From NCBI RefSeq assembly GCF_015667585.1, contig NZ_JADPEG010000012.1, forward strand, positions 1 to 64,000: 64,000 bases of DNA, in the 5' to 3' direction. The notes under the pieces were generated by a model. It was not told the DNA's origin, ran no database searches, and saw nothing but the letters and a program-made list of their open reading frames with translations. Source of the DNA: Clostridium sp. D33t1_170424_F3 (GTDB lineage: Bacteria; Bacillota; Clostridia; Oscillospirales; Acutalibacteraceae). Below, one piece after another: positions 30,906 through 40,028 of this stretch; the first letter of the stretch is position 1; every line of letters starts with the position of its first letter. The translations under genes and the position numbers were made by a program.

Positions 30906-32402
30906 TTATTCCTTCGCCAGTTCTTTGTCTTTTTTGCCAGCCTTCGGCTTCGGCGGCTCCTCCCGCTTGGGAATCCAGAACTCAAACTGGCAGTATTCGT
31001 TCTCCACACTCTGCACGGTGATTTCGCCGCCGTGCAGCTTAATGATGGTCCTCACGATGTACAGTCCCAGCCCCATGCCGTTTTTGTCCTGGCTGCGGGA
31101 TTTGTCAGTTTTATAGAACCGGTCAAAAATCAGCGCGATTTCGTCCGCCGGAATCCCTGCGCCGCTGTTTTTCACAGCGACGGAGACGCAGCCCGGCTGG
31201 TCGCGGATGATCAACTGGATGTAGCCGCCCTCGTTTGTAAACTTGACGGCGTTTTCAATCAGGTTGTAAACCACCTGGTGGATCATGTCCGGGTCGCCGT
31301 CCACGTACAGGCTCTCGGCGTTTTCCAGGCCGAGCACCTGAATATTTTTGTCTTCAATGCTCTTTTCAAACGAGAGCAGCGCCACCAGGATGGTATTCGT
31401 CAGGTCGAAACGCGCCGGATGGAGCCGCAGCTCGCCGCTGTCGATGCGGGACAAATCCAGCATCGTGCGCACCAGCCGGGACAGGCGTTTGATCTCCTGC
31501 GAAACAATTTTTAAATAGTAGCTCTGTTTTTCCGGCGGGATGGTCCCATCCAGAATGCCGTCGATAAACCCGGCGATGGTGGTCATCGGCGTCTTCAGCT
31601 CGTGGGAAACATTGGCGATAAAATTGCGGCGCACGCTTTCGCCGCTCGCAAGGGACGTCGCCATATTGTTGAACGCCGCCGCCAGCTGGCCGATCTCGTC
31701 CTGGCTGGTCACCGGCACGCGGATTGAGAAATTCCCCTGCCCAAAGCTGCGCGCGGCAATGGCCATGTCGCGCAGCGGGCGCACCAGCTTGTAGGAAAAC
31801 AGCCAGCTGATGCAGAATGCCACCAGGAACGCCGCCACCGCCGCCAGGGCGAACATTTTGACCAGCTCGTCGCGGTACGCATTAAACGACCGGGCGCTGA
31901 ACGCCGTGAAGACCGCGCCGATGGTCGACTTTGTTCCGTCCCCGTTTACCACGCGGACCGGCACACCCACGATATAATTGGGGGTGTCATAAATTCCATC
32001 CCCGTCCCCCATACTGCTGTACGGGCCAAGCAGCGCCTTTTCCATCATATTTTCACTGAAATTGGTGCGGTTCACCGCGCCCCCGCTGCCATAGGCAGTC
32101 AGAACGCTGTCCCCCTGGCGGTTTGTCACAAAGATGTCTGCCTCGATGTTGGCGGAGAACGCGTTCATGAACGCCTGCATCTTTTCGCCGTCCAACAAAA
32201 TATAATTGTCTTCTTTTACAGAGGTTGCGCTGCCCGCGGCAATTTCCGCAATGCTTGTCGCGTTGCGCTTGAGCAGATCCAGCTTTTCGTCCTGCCAGTA
32301 CGATTTGACAAACACCAGCATGACCAGCCCCAGCAGGAAAAAGCTGATCAGGATAATCAGGGACGTCACCCGGAGATATTTTTTAAACAGCGTTTTTTGC
32401 AT
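30906..32402 (-). CDS. Sensor histidine kinase
   Basis: A 498-residue membrane kinase. Residues about 10-32 form the first membrane helix, about 33-165 an extracellular sensing region, about 170-195 the second helix, then a HAMP domain (PLRDMAIAARSFGQGNFSIR), the HisKA box NVSHELKTPMTTIAGFIDG and a HATPase domain with NLIENAVKFTNEGG, DQPG...VKNSGAGIP and KNGMGLGLYIVR. All boxes look intact. It starts 17 bp after the response regulator and is followed by HtrA, so the three are probably co-expressed and the protease is a likely target. The signal is unknown. Confidence 0.92.
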   Translation of the reverse strand: MQKTLFKKYLRVTSLIILISFFLLGLVMLVFVKSYWQDEKLDLLKRNATSIAEIAAGSATSVKEDNYILLDGEKMQAFMNAFSANIEADIFVTNRQGDSVLTAYGSGGAVNRTNFSENMMEKALLGPYSSMGDGDGIYDTPNYIVGVPVRVVNGDGTKSTIGAVFTAFSARSFNAYRDELVKMFALAAVAAFLVAFCISWLFSYKLVRPLRDMAIAARSFGQGNFSIRVPVTSQDEIGQLAAAFNNMATSLASGESVRRNFIANVSHELKTPMTTIAGFIDGILDGTIPPEKQSYYLKIVSQEIKRLSRLVRTMLDLSRIDSGELRLHPARFDLTNTILVALLSFEKSIEDKNIQVLGLENAESLYVDGDPDMIHQVVYNLIENAVKFTNEGGYIQLIIRDQPGCVSVAVKNSGAGIPADEIALIFDRFYKTDKSRSQDKNGMGLGLYIVRTIIKLHGGEITVQSVENEYCQFEFWIPKREEPPKPKAGKKDKELAKE

Positions 32403-32419
32403 GCAGCATTACTCCAGCC

Positions 32420-33115
32420 TTAATTTGTGTCTTTTACCTCGAATTTATAACCGACGCCCCAAACGGTTTTCAGGGCCCACTGGTCGGAAACGCCCTCCAG
32501 CTTTTCACGCAGGCGCTTGACGTGCACGTCTACGGTGCGGCTGTCGCCATAGTAGTCAAAGCCCCATACTTCGTCCAACAGCTGATCGCGCGTGAAGACG
32601 CGGTTCGGATTGCTTGCCAGATGGTAAATCAGCTCCATCTCCTTCGGCGGCGTATCCACTACCTTGCCGTTGACCTTCAATTCATAGTTGGTCAGATTGA
32701 TGCTCAGCTTATCGTATTTGACCTCCTTGACGAGGTTCTCATCGCTCTTGCCAAAGCGGCGCAGCACCGCCTTAATGCGCGCGATCACTTCCTTCGCCTC
32801 AAACGGCTTAACCACATAATCGTCCGCGCCCAGCTCCAGGCCCAACACCTTATCAAACACTTCACCCTTCGCGGTCAGCATGATGATCGGGCACTGCGAT
32901 TTCTTGCGGATCTCGCGGCAGACCTGCCAGCCGTCCAGCTCCGGCAGCATGATGTCCAGCATGATGAGGTCGGGGTTCTCCGCCTCAAACATTTCCAGCG
33001 CCTTGCGGCCGTCGTTGGCAATGACCACGTCAAAGCCTTCCTTTTCAATATACAAACGCAGCAGCTCGCAGATATTTTGATCGTCGTCCACTACCAGAAT
33101 TTTGCCAGACGCCAT
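32420..33115 (-). CDS. OmpR/PhoB-family response regulator
   Basis: A 231-residue DNA-binding regulator. Receiver domain: acidic pocket VVDDDQ, phospho-acceptor Asp54 in IMLDIMLPE, Thr in MLTAKGE and Lys in YVVKPFE. C-terminal winged helix: DQLLDEVWGFDYYGDSRTVD and HVKRLREKLE. GGAGG precedes the ATG at 33115. First gene of the operon with its kinase and HtrA. The set resembles PhoPR- or CssRS-like systems; which stimulus it follows cannot be read here. Confidence 0.93.
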   Translation of the reverse strand: MASGKILVVDDDQNICELLRLYIEKEGFDVVIANDGRKALEMFEAENPDLIMLDIMLPELDGWQVCREIRKKSQCPIIMLTAKGEVFDKVLGLELGADDYVVKPFEAKEVIARIKAVLRRFGKSDENLVKEVKYDKLSINLTNYELKVNGKVVDTPPKEMELIYHLASNPNRVFTRDQLLDEVWGFDYYGDSRTVDVHVKRLREKLEGVSDQWALKTVWGVGYKFEVKDTN

Positions 33116-33488
33116 TTTATTTCCTCCTTCATCTGTCCGCGCGGCGCGCGGCTCCCTGTATCACACGGGCATACAAACACCCAAATTTTTCAGAATTATT
33201 CTTTTTCCTTATACCACAATTGACTTATCTTTTATTATAAGATACTTGCCGCCAAAAGTCATGAATATTCTATAAATTCCGGGTTTCCACCGCGCGCATA
33301 ATACAATTGGTATAAATCATAAATAAATATACAAAAAACTCTGTATCATCAGGAGTGTGTGCATAAAAGAATGGGCTAAACCGACGATTCCCCCCGCCAA
33401 CGGCGGGGGGAATCACGCTTATCCTGCCAAAATGCAAGCAAAACATGCATTGCAGCACAGGACCTTTTCTCTTTATCGAACAGCCCGT
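33116..33488. other. Intergenic region with dispersed repeat copy 2
   Basis: About 370 bp with no supported gene. It must hold the promoter of the response regulator operon; TATAAT-like boxes occur near 33235 but no convincing -35 pairing was found. The repeat copy lies at 33374-33427. A 62-codon open frame across the repeat has no start signal. Confidence 0.5.
33374..33427 (+). repeat. Dispersed hairpin repeat, copy 2 (downstream of leuD)
   Basis: Perfect 12-bp stem (33387-33398 with 33402-33413), loop aac, same flanks (ggcta... and cgcttatcctgc) as copy 1. The loop differs (aac for tgc). It lies 62 bp past the leuD stop. Confidence 0.85.
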
Positions 33489-33968
33489 TTACAGAATGCT
33501 CTTGAGCAGGCCGCCCTTTTCAATAATATTTTGAATAAACGGCGGGAACGGCTGGGCTTTAAAGCTTTTTCCCGTGGTCACGTCGGTAATCACGCCGGTA
33601 TCAAAGTCTACTTCCACCTCGTCGCCCGCCTGGATCGCCTTCGCGGCTTCCTCGCACTCCAGAATCGGCAGGCCGATGTTGATGGAGTTGCGGTAGAATA
33701 TCCGCGCAAAGGTGGAGGCAATCACGCAGGAAACGCCGCTCGCCTTGATCGCGATGGGCGCGTGCTCGCGGGATGAGCCGCAGCCAAAGTTTTTATCCGC
33801 CACGATAATATCGCCCATCTTGACGTTCTTTACAAATTCCTTGTCGATGTCCTCCATGCAGTGGGCGGCCAGCTCCGCATGGGAAGCCGTATTCAGGTAG
33901 CGCGCAGGGATAATGACGTCCGTATCGACGTTGTCTCCGTATTTATGAACAAAACCGTGTGCATTCAT
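33489..33968 (-). CDS. leuD: 3-isopropylmalate dehydratase small subunit
   Basis: Small subunit of the leucine-pathway isomerase that turns 2-isopropylmalate into 3-isopropylmalate. The 159-residue product has the swivelling-domain signature [16 protein letters not shown] and the loop [11 protein letters not shown]. The ATG at 33968 has GAGGAGG about 8 nt upstream; upstream in-frame codons overlap leuC. It lies 13 bp after leuC. leuA and leuB are not in the window. Confidence 0.95.
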   Translation of the reverse strand: MNAHGFVHKYGDNVDTDVIIPARYLNTASHAELAAHCMEDIDKEFVKNVKMGDIIVADKNFGCGSSREHAPIAIKASGVSCVIASTFARIFYRNSINIGLPILECEEAAKAIQAGDEVEVDFDTGVITDVTTGKSFKAQPFPPFIQNIIEKGGLLKSIL

Positions 33969-33981
33969 GTCCGTTTCCTCC

Positions 33982-35253
33982 TCAGTCAAGTTGATCCGGG
34001 TCCGCAATATAACCGGCTACCGCGCTCGCCGCCGCAACCGCGGGGCTTGCCAGATAGACTTCGGATTCCACGTGGCCCATACGGCCCACAAAATTGCGGT
34101 TCGTGGTGGAAATCGCGCGCTCGCCCTTTGCCAGGACGCCCATGTGCCCGCCCAGGCACGGGCCGCAGGTCGGCGTGCTGAACACCGCGCCGGCCTTAAT
34201 AAAGACCTCCGCGATCCCCTCTTTGATCGCCTGCAGATAGATATTCTGCGTACCGGGGATCACGATACAGCGCACGCCCTTCGCGACCTTGCGGCCCGCG
34301 AGGATTTTTGCCGCGGCGCGCAGGTCCTCGATACGGCCGTTCGTGCAGGAACCGATCACGCACTGCTGGATCTGCACCGGCTCCATCGCCGCGATCTCGT
34401 CAATTGTTTTGGTGTTCTCCGGCAAATGCGGGAATGAAACCGTCGGACGCAGGTTGGAGAGGTCGATCTCTACGGTCGACTCGTATTCGGCGTCCACGTC
34501 CGCGCTGAAGACCACCGGATCGCGCTGGAAGCGTCCGTCGCAATATTCGAGCGTAATGCCGTCCACCGGGAAAATGCCGTTTTTCGCGCCGGCCTCAATC
34601 GCCATGTTCGCAATGCAGAGGCGATCGTCCATGCTGAGATGCTCCACGCCGGTCCCGGTGAACTCCAGAGACTTGTAGAGCGCGCCGTCCACGCCGATTC
34701 TGCCGATCAGGTGCAGGATCACATCCTTGCCGCTCACCCAGCGCCCCGGTTTGCCCGTCAAAACCACCTTGATGGCGGACGGCACCTTGAACCACGCCTT
34801 ACCGGTAATCATGCCCGCCGCCATATCCGTGGAGCCAACGCCTGTGGAAAACGCGCCCAGCGCGCCGTACGTGCAGGTGTGAGAGTCCGCGCCAATCACG
34901 CAGTCGCCGGGGCCGACGATGCCCTTTTCCGGCAGCAGCGCGTGCTCGATACCCATCTCTCCCACGTCAAAGAAATTCTTAATATCATATTTATTTGCAA
35001 AATTGCGGGTCTGCAAACACTGTTCCGCCGCTTTGATGTCCTTGTTCGGCGTAAAGTGGTCCAGCACCAGTGCGATGCGCGTGTTGTCAAACACCGCGCT
35101 TGCGCCGCATTTTTCAAACTCGTTGATTGCCACCGGGGCGGTGATGTCGTTTGCGAGCACGACGTCCAGCTTTGCCTCGATCAGCTGGCCCGCCACCACG
35201 CTGTCCAATCCGGCGTGCGCCGCCAGGATCTTCTGCGTCATTGTCATTCCCAT
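33982..35253 (-). CDS. leuC: 3-isopropylmalate dehydratase large subunit
   Basis: Large, [4Fe-4S]-binding subunit of isopropylmalate isomerase. The 423-residue length matches the archaeal/clostridial short LeuC type. Cluster ligands are in VIGSCTNGR and [32 protein letters not shown] is the substrate loop. The ATG at 35253 has AAAGGAGG 8 nt upstream. It begins a leuC-leuD operon with a nearby promoter and a short leader, so no long attenuator is present. Confidence 0.95.
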   Translation of the reverse strand: MGMTMTQKILAAHAGLDSVVAGQLIEAKLDVVLANDITAPVAINEFEKCGASAVFDNTRIALVLDHFTPNKDIKAAEQCLQTRNFANKYDIKNFFDVGEMGIEHALLPEKGIVGPGDCVIGADSHTCTYGALGAFSTGVGSTDMAAGMITGKAWFKVPSAIKVVLTGKPGRWVSGKDVILHLIGRIGVDGALYKSLEFTGTGVEHLSMDDRLCIANMAIEAGAKNGIFPVDGITLEYCDGRFQRDPVVFSADVDAEYESTVEIDLSNLRPTVSFPHLPENTKTIDEIAAMEPVQIQQCVIGSCTNGRIEDLRAAAKILAGRKVAKGVRCIVIPGTQNIYLQAIKEGIAEVFIKAGAVFSTPTCGPCLGGHMGVLAKGERAISTTNRNFVGRMGHVESEVYLASPAVAAASAVAGYIADPDQLD

Positions 35254-35301
35254 GGGAAATTCCTCCTTTATCTTTGGTTCCCTGCCTTTGTCTTTTATCT
35301 T

Positions 35302-35329
35302 AGCATACTGCCGGGCGGCAGAATGTAAA
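35302..35329 (-). promoter_or_regulatory. Candidate promoter of leuC-leuD
   Basis: Minus strand TTTACA (35324-35329), 16-bp spacer, TATGCT (35302-35307). Leader of about 45 nt. Confidence 0.5.
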
Positions 35330-35415
35330 CTATGCTACAATTCAAACCTTTTTCTTCCGTTCCCCTCTTCGGGAAAAGAACTTATACCAAACTGTACGTT
35401 CAGAACAAAACACCA

Positions 35416-35471
35416 GCAGGATAAGCGCGAATTCCCCCCGCCTGCGGCAGGGGGAATCGCCAGATTCAGCC
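35416..35471 (-). repeat. Dispersed hairpin repeat, copy 3, inverted (downstream of ilvD)
   Basis: Same element as copies 1 and 2 but in opposite orientation, with one mismatch in the 12-bp stem. Flanks caggataagcg and gattcagccg are the reverse complements of those in copy 1. It lies 69 bp past the ilvD stop and about 90 bp before the leuC promoter. Confidence 0.85.
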
Positions 35472-35539
35472 GATTTTTACGTTTTCCGCCAATGTAAGAC
35501 CGCCCCGTTCACTCAATCGCTTCTTAAAATGCGGCAATC

Positions 35540-37195
35540 TTATTTCTCAAATACAGCGCCGCGGGAACCGGAGGTCACGAGGTTCGCATAGCGCTTGATG
35601 TAGCCGGAAAGCTCCTGCTTTGGCGCCGTCCATTCGGCGCGGCGTTTTTCCAGCTCCTCGTCGCTGACCTGCACGTTTAGCTGGCGATCCGTAATATTGA
35701 CGTCCACAATGTCGCCGTCGCGGATCAACGCAATGTTTCCGCCCACCGCAGCCTCCGGAGAAACATGGCCGATCGCCGCGCCCTGCGTCGCGCCGGAGAA
35801 CCGTCCGTCCGTCAGCAGCGCCACGCTGGAGCCAAGCCCCATGCCGGTCAACGCGGAGGTCGGAGCCAGCATCTCGCGCATGCCGGGGCCGCCCTTCGGG
35901 CCTTCATAGCGGATGACCACCACGTCGCCCTCCTTAATTTCGCCGCCCAGGATCGCCGCGGAGGCGTCCTCTTCACAGTCAAAGCAGCGCGCCGGGCCGA
36001 TATGATGCATCATCTCCGGCACAACCGCACCCTGCTTGACCACCGCGCCGTCCGGGCAGATATTGCCCCTGAGCACCGCAATGCCGCCGTCCACACGGAA
36101 CGGGTTTTCCACCGTGCGAATGACGGTTCCGTCCGCATCGGGCGCACACTCGACGCGCTCACGCACCGTACCGCACACCGTGGGAATATCCAGATGCACC
36201 AACCCCTTGCGCGCAAGCTCTTTCAACACGGCGGGAATGCCGCCAACTTTGTTCAGATCGGTAATGAACACCTGGCTTGCCGGATTCAGCTTGCAGAGCT
36301 GCGGAGTGGAGCGGCTCATCTGGTCGATGGTGTCGATGTCCAGCTTCACGTCCGCCTCATAGGCGATCGCCGTCAGATGCAATACGGAGTTGGTCGAGCA
36401 GCCCAGCGCCATTTCGCTGCGCAGGGCGTTTTCAAACGCCTGCTCCGTCAGGATGTCGGACGGGCGCAGATTTTGCTTGTACAGCTCCATCACCTGCGCG
36501 CCCGCACGCTTTGCCAGCGCGATGCGCTCGGAGTAAACCGCCGGGATGCTGCCGTTGCCGGGCAGCGCCATACCGATGGCCTCCGTCAGACAGTTCATGG
36601 AATTCGCCGTGTACATGCCAGAACAGGAACCGCAGGTCGGGCACGCGGATTTTTCCAGCGCCAACAGCTCATCCGCATCGATTTTACCGGATGCATGGCT
36701 GCCCACGGCCTCAAACATCTCCGAGAGGCCAAAGCGGACGCCGTTGTGCTCGCCGGGCAGCATCGGACCGCCGCTGACAAAAATGCTGGGCAAATTCATA
36801 CGGCACGCCGCCAGCAGCATACCGGGAACAATTTTATCACAGTTCGGGATAAAGACCACCGCGTCCAGCGGATGCGCGGTCAGCATCACTTCAATGGAGT
36901 CCGCGATCAGCTCGCGGGAACACAGGGAGTATTTCATCCCTTTGTGGTTCATCGAAAGGCCGTCGCACACGCCGATGGTCTCAAACTCAAACGGGACGCC
37001 GCCCGCGTTGCGGATGCCGGCCTTGACCGCCTCCGCAATATCCTTCAAATGCCTGTGGCCCGGGATATAGTCGCTTGCAGAACACACTACCGCCACAAAG
37101 GGCCGCTTCATCTCGTCGTCCGTCAATCCCAGCGCACGCAGAAGGGAGCGGTGCGGCGCACGCGTCGCGCCTTCCTTCATCAGATCGCTTCTCAT
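35540..37195 (-). CDS. ilvD: Dihydroxy-acid dehydratase
   Basis: Iron-sulfur dehydratase giving the 2-keto acids of valine and isoleucine. The 551-residue product carries the cluster cysteines in [12 protein letters not shown] and [14 protein letters not shown], and [19 protein letters not shown] near the end. The ATG at 37195 has AAAGGAG 7-8 nt upstream; an in-frame extension of 34 codons has no site. A consensus promoter lies about 320 bp upstream, so the mRNA leader is long. Confidence 0.95.
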   Translation of the reverse strand: MRSDLMKEGATRAPHRSLLRALGLTDDEMKRPFVAVVCSASDYIPGHRHLKDIAEAVKAGIRNAGGVPFEFETIGVCDGLSMNHKGMKYSLCSRELIADSIEVMLTAHPLDAVVFIPNCDKIVPGMLLAACRMNLPSIFVSGGPMLPGEHNGVRFGLSEMFEAVGSHASGKIDADELLALEKSACPTCGSCSGMYTANSMNCLTEAIGMALPGNGSIPAVYSERIALAKRAGAQVMELYKQNLRPSDILTEQAFENALRSEMALGCSTNSVLHLTAIAYEADVKLDIDTIDQMSRSTPQLCKLNPASQVFITDLNKVGGIPAVLKELARKGLVHLDIPTVCGTVRERVECAPDADGTVIRTVENPFRVDGGIAVLRGNICPDGAVVKQGAVVPEMMHHIGPARCFDCEEDASAAILGGEIKEGDVVVIRYEGPKGGPGMREMLAPTSALTGMGLGSSVALLTDGRFSGATQGAAIGHVSPEAAVGGNIALIRDGDIVDVNITDRQLNVQVSDEELEKRRAEWTAPKQELSGYIKRYANLVTSGSRGAVFEK

Positions 37196-37514
37196 AGGTA
37201 ATCTCTCCTTTAATTGTAAATCAGGCGCGGGTCCGCCCTGCAATGGGGAATCCGCGCGCTTCATTTTGCTCATCGCCCGCCGATCCGCCGGAAGCATTTT
37301 TCAAAAGGATTAAACGCTTCCGAGCCGGCTGCTCCGCCCTGCCAGGCGCTTTTCCGCCTTCCAAAACCGGGAAACGCCACCCATGCTCCGCGGATCTATG
37401 TAACTGATTTCTATTTTACCACATCCGGCAACTGTCGAAAAGCCTGAATATCATACATTTTCTTTCCGCGGCCTCTGCGCATCCCAATCATGCGGGCCAT
37501 TTCTACTGAATTTT
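37196..37514 (-). other. Long 5' leader of ilvD with a 29-codon reading frame
   Basis: The predicted transcript starts near 37508. The leader contains a short frame at 37411-37500 (start MARMIGMRRGRGKK, 29 codons, ending DVVK) close to the 5' end, and several GC-rich stems nearer ilvD. The frame is not enriched in Leu, Ile or Val codons, and no T-box consensus was found. It may be a regulatory leader of unrecognised type. Confidence 0.4.
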
Positions 37515-37542
37515 ATTATAAACCTTAATCAACAGCTGTCAA
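37515..37542 (-). promoter_or_regulatory. Promoter of ilvD
   Basis: Minus strand TTGACA (37537-37542), 16-bp spacer, TATAAT (37515-37520): both hexamers are perfect. Confidence 0.78.
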
Positions 37543-37666
37543 TGCCGGCCTGTATATAAATCTATACCGGATTGCCGCAGACCAAAAACAGCCTGCCATT
37601 CATTGGAATCATTAATTGGCCGCCGGGATTCGTCCTGCCCCGCGCCAAAGAACAGCGCATGGATGC

Positions 37667-37700
37667 AAAAAAGCGGCCCTGCCGCTGCAGGACCGCCTTT
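37667..37700 (-). terminator. Intrinsic terminator of lysS
   Basis: Stem gcggtcctgc / gcagggccgc on the minus strand with one G-U pair, followed by six T; about 70 bp past the stop. Confidence 0.82.
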
Positions 37701-37770
37701 TCCTCATCCTCGCCCAATGGCTTACGCAATATAAATCACGCAATGACGCCAAATGCAAGGGATTCCATAT

Positions 37771-39285
37771 TTATTTATCCAACGGCTTCATCGTCGGGAA
37801 CAGCAGCACGTCGCGGATAGAGGCCGCGTTCGTCAGCAGCATGACCAGACGGTCCACGCCGATACCCAGTCCGCCGGTGGGCGGCATGCCGTACTCCAGC
37901 GCGGTGAGGAAATCCTCATCCACGTCGCACGCCTCGTCGTCGCCCGCCGCCTTCAACGCGGCCTGCGCTTCAAAGCGCTGGCGCTGATCGATCGGGTCGT
38001 TCAGCTCGGAGAACGCGTTCGCATGCTCGCGGCCCACGATGAACAGTTCAAAGCGCTCCGTATACGCGGGATTGCCGGGCATCTTCTTCGCCAGCGGAGA
38101 AATGTCCACCGGATGGTTCATCAGGAAGGTCGGCTGAATCAGCTTGTCCTCGCAGAATTCATCGAAGAACAGGTTGAGAATGTCGCCCTTCTTGTGGCGT
38201 TCCTCGTACTGCACATGACGCTCTTTGGCAATTGCGCGGGCCTCTTCCAGCGTTTCGATCGCATCAAAATCCACGCCCGCGTACTTCTTGACCGCATCCA
38301 CCATGGAAATGCGCTCAAACGGCTTGCCCAAATCGATTTCCACGTCGCCGTAGGTGATCACCGTGGTGCCCAAAACCTTCTGCGCGACGGTGCGGATCAG
38401 CCGCTCGGTGATGTCCATCATGCCATTGTAATCGGTAAACGCCTGATACAGCTCCAGCATGGTAAATTCCGGGTTGTGGCGGGTGTCCATACCCTCGTTG
38501 CGGAAGGTGCGGCCCAGCTCGTAAACCTTATCAAAGCCGCCCACGATCAGCCGCTTGAGGTACAGTTCCAGCGCAATACGCAGGTACATGTCCATATCCA
38601 GCGTGTTGTGGTGCGTGATAAACGGCCTTGCAGACGCGCCGCCCGCAATGGGGTGCAGCACCGGCGTCTCAACCTCCAAAAAGCCCTCGCCGTTCAGGAA
38701 ATTGCGGATTTCCGTGACAATCTGGGAGCGGCGCACAAAGGTGTCCTTGACCTCCGGGTTGACAATCAGGTCCACATAGCGCTGACGGTACCGCAGGTCG
38801 GTGTCCTTCAGGCCGTGGAACTTCTCCGGCAGCGGCAGCAGAGACTTGCTCAGCAGCTCAATTTTGGTCGCATGAACAGAAATTTCCCCGCGGCGGGTTT
38901 TAAACACATAGCCGTAGACCGCGGCGATGTCGCCCAGATCCCAGCTCTTTTTCATCTCTGTGTAAGCGTCCTCGCCCACCTGATCGATCTTGATATACAC
39001 CTGCATGCGGCCCGTCTTGTCGTGCAAGTCGATAAAGCTCGCCTTGCCCATATCACGCCAGCTCATCACGCGGCCCGCGATGCAGACGTCCTGGTTTTCC
39101 AGCGCCTCAAAATTGTCGCGGATCTCCTGCGCATAGTGGTCGCGCGGACAGGTGGTAATGGTAAACGGGTCCCTGCCCTCCGCCTGCAGTCTGGCCAGCT
39201 TGTCGCGGCGGATTTGCAGCAGCTCGCTGAGGTCCTGTTCCGGCTGCGCATCCTGCACCGGCTGTTCGTTCTTGTTTTCGCTCAT
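37771..39285 (-). CDS. lysS: Lysyl-tRNA synthetase (class II)
   Basis: Charges tRNA-Lys. The 504-residue protein has an N-terminal OB-fold anticodon domain (VCIAGRVMSWRDMGKASFID) after a Gln/Pro-rich tail of about 20 residues. The class II core has motif 2 (GRTFRNEGMDTRHNPEFTML) and motif 3 (GLGIGVDRLVM). The ATG at 39285 has GGGAG 8 nt upstream. It follows greA by 115 bp, a common pairing in Firmicutes, with a possible weak terminator between them. Confidence 0.96.
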   Translation of the reverse strand: MSENKNEQPVQDAQPEQDLSELLQIRRDKLARLQAEGRDPFTITTCPRDHYAQEIRDNFEALENQDVCIAGRVMSWRDMGKASFIDLHDKTGRMQVYIKIDQVGEDAYTEMKKSWDLGDIAAVYGYVFKTRRGEISVHATKIELLSKSLLPLPEKFHGLKDTDLRYRQRYVDLIVNPEVKDTFVRRSQIVTEIRNFLNGEGFLEVETPVLHPIAGGASARPFITHHNTLDMDMYLRIALELYLKRLIVGGFDKVYELGRTFRNEGMDTRHNPEFTMLELYQAFTDYNGMMDITERLIRTVAQKVLGTTVITYGDVEIDLGKPFERISMVDAVKKYAGVDFDAIETLEEARAIAKERHVQYEERHKKGDILNLFFDEFCEDKLIQPTFLMNHPVDISPLAKKMPGNPAYTERFELFIVGREHANAFSELNDPIDQRQRFEAQAALKAAGDDEACDVDEDFLTALEYGMPPTGGLGIGVDRLVMLLTNAASIRDVLLFPTMKPLDK

Positions 39286-39354
39286 GTTCAGCTCTCCCTG
39301 TCTCAGAGGCGCTTGCGCGCTCCCTTATTTTCATTCCTGTTTCCATAAAGAAAA

Positions 39355-39378
39355 GGCGGACGGAGCGCCGTCTCCGCC
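39355..39378 (-). terminator. Possible terminator between greA and lysS
   Basis: GC-rich stem ggcgga...tccgcc with a 2-nt bulge, followed on the minus strand by ttttcttt. Confidence 0.45.
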
Positions 39379-39400
39379 GCCCGCGTTCCGCCTGCACGAT

Positions 39401-39889
39401 TTATTTCGAGATGGCCAGCACCTCATATTCCATCACGCCCGCGGGAACCTCCACTTCGACTTTATCGCCGATTTTGCGGTCCAACAGCGCCTTTCCCACG
39501 GCAGACTCATCAGAGATGTTGCCGTTCAGCGGATCGGCTTCGTTTGAACCGACGATTTTATAGTTCATAATGCTGGCTTTTCCGGTGCGCGGATTATTGA
39601 CGCGCACTTCCACCTTGGAGCCAACATGAATATCTTCGTTGCTCAGTTCGCTTTCATCGATAACCTTCACGTTTTTCAGTGTGACTTCGATGTCGGCAAT
39701 GCGGGCCTCCATGATGGCCTGCTCATTTTTCGCCTCGTCGTATTCGCTGTTTTCAGACAAGTCGCCAAAAGAAAGCGCCACCTTGATTTTTTCCGCAATC
39801 TCTTTGCGCTTGACGCTCTTGAGCTCTTCCAGCTCGTTCTCCAGTTTTTCCAGGCCTTCCTGTGTCAAAACTACCGGTTTACCCGCCAT
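39401..39889 (-). CDS. greA: Transcription elongation factor GreA
   Basis: Rescues backtracked RNA polymerase by stimulating transcript cleavage. The 162-residue protein shows the N-terminal coiled coil ([20 protein letters not shown]) with acidic tip residues in [18 protein letters not shown], and a C-terminal FKBP-like domain ending [13 protein letters not shown]. Normal length. It has its own perfect-consensus promoter just past the S41 gene. Confidence 0.95.
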   Translation of the reverse strand: MAGKPVVLTQEGLEKLENELEELKSVKRKEIAEKIKVALSFGDLSENSEYDEAKNEQAIMEARIADIEVTLKNVKVIDESELSNEDIHVGSKVEVRVNNPRTGKASIMNYKIVGSNEADPLNGNISDESAVGKALLDRKIGDKVEVEVPAGVMEYEVLAISK

Positions 39890-39961
39890 ATTCTCTTTAC
39901 CACCTTTGTCGTCGCCGCATCGGATCGCGCGGCATTTTGATAAATGCGTACATTTCTATTT

Positions 39962-39990
39962 ATTATAATCAAACCTTCCCCGCCTGTCAA
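39962..39990 (-). promoter_or_regulatory. Consensus promoter of greA
   Basis: Minus strand TTGACA (39985-39990), 17-bp spacer, TATAAT (39962-39967); both hexamers perfect. Confidence 0.82.
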
Positions 39991-40028
39991 CAGGAACCGT
40001 GTGTGCCAAAACGCGGAAAGATGCCGCT

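Noticed and set aside
33270-33458. Short open frame over the dispersed repeat, with similar frames over copies 1 and 3
   Set aside because: The similarity of the peptides comes only from the shared hairpin repeat; none has a ribosome-binding site.
37196-37540. T-box riboswitch in front of ilvD (and leuC)
   Set aside because: Expected for branched-chain genes in Clostridia, but the GGGTGGNACCGCG core was not found on the transcribed strand in either leader.
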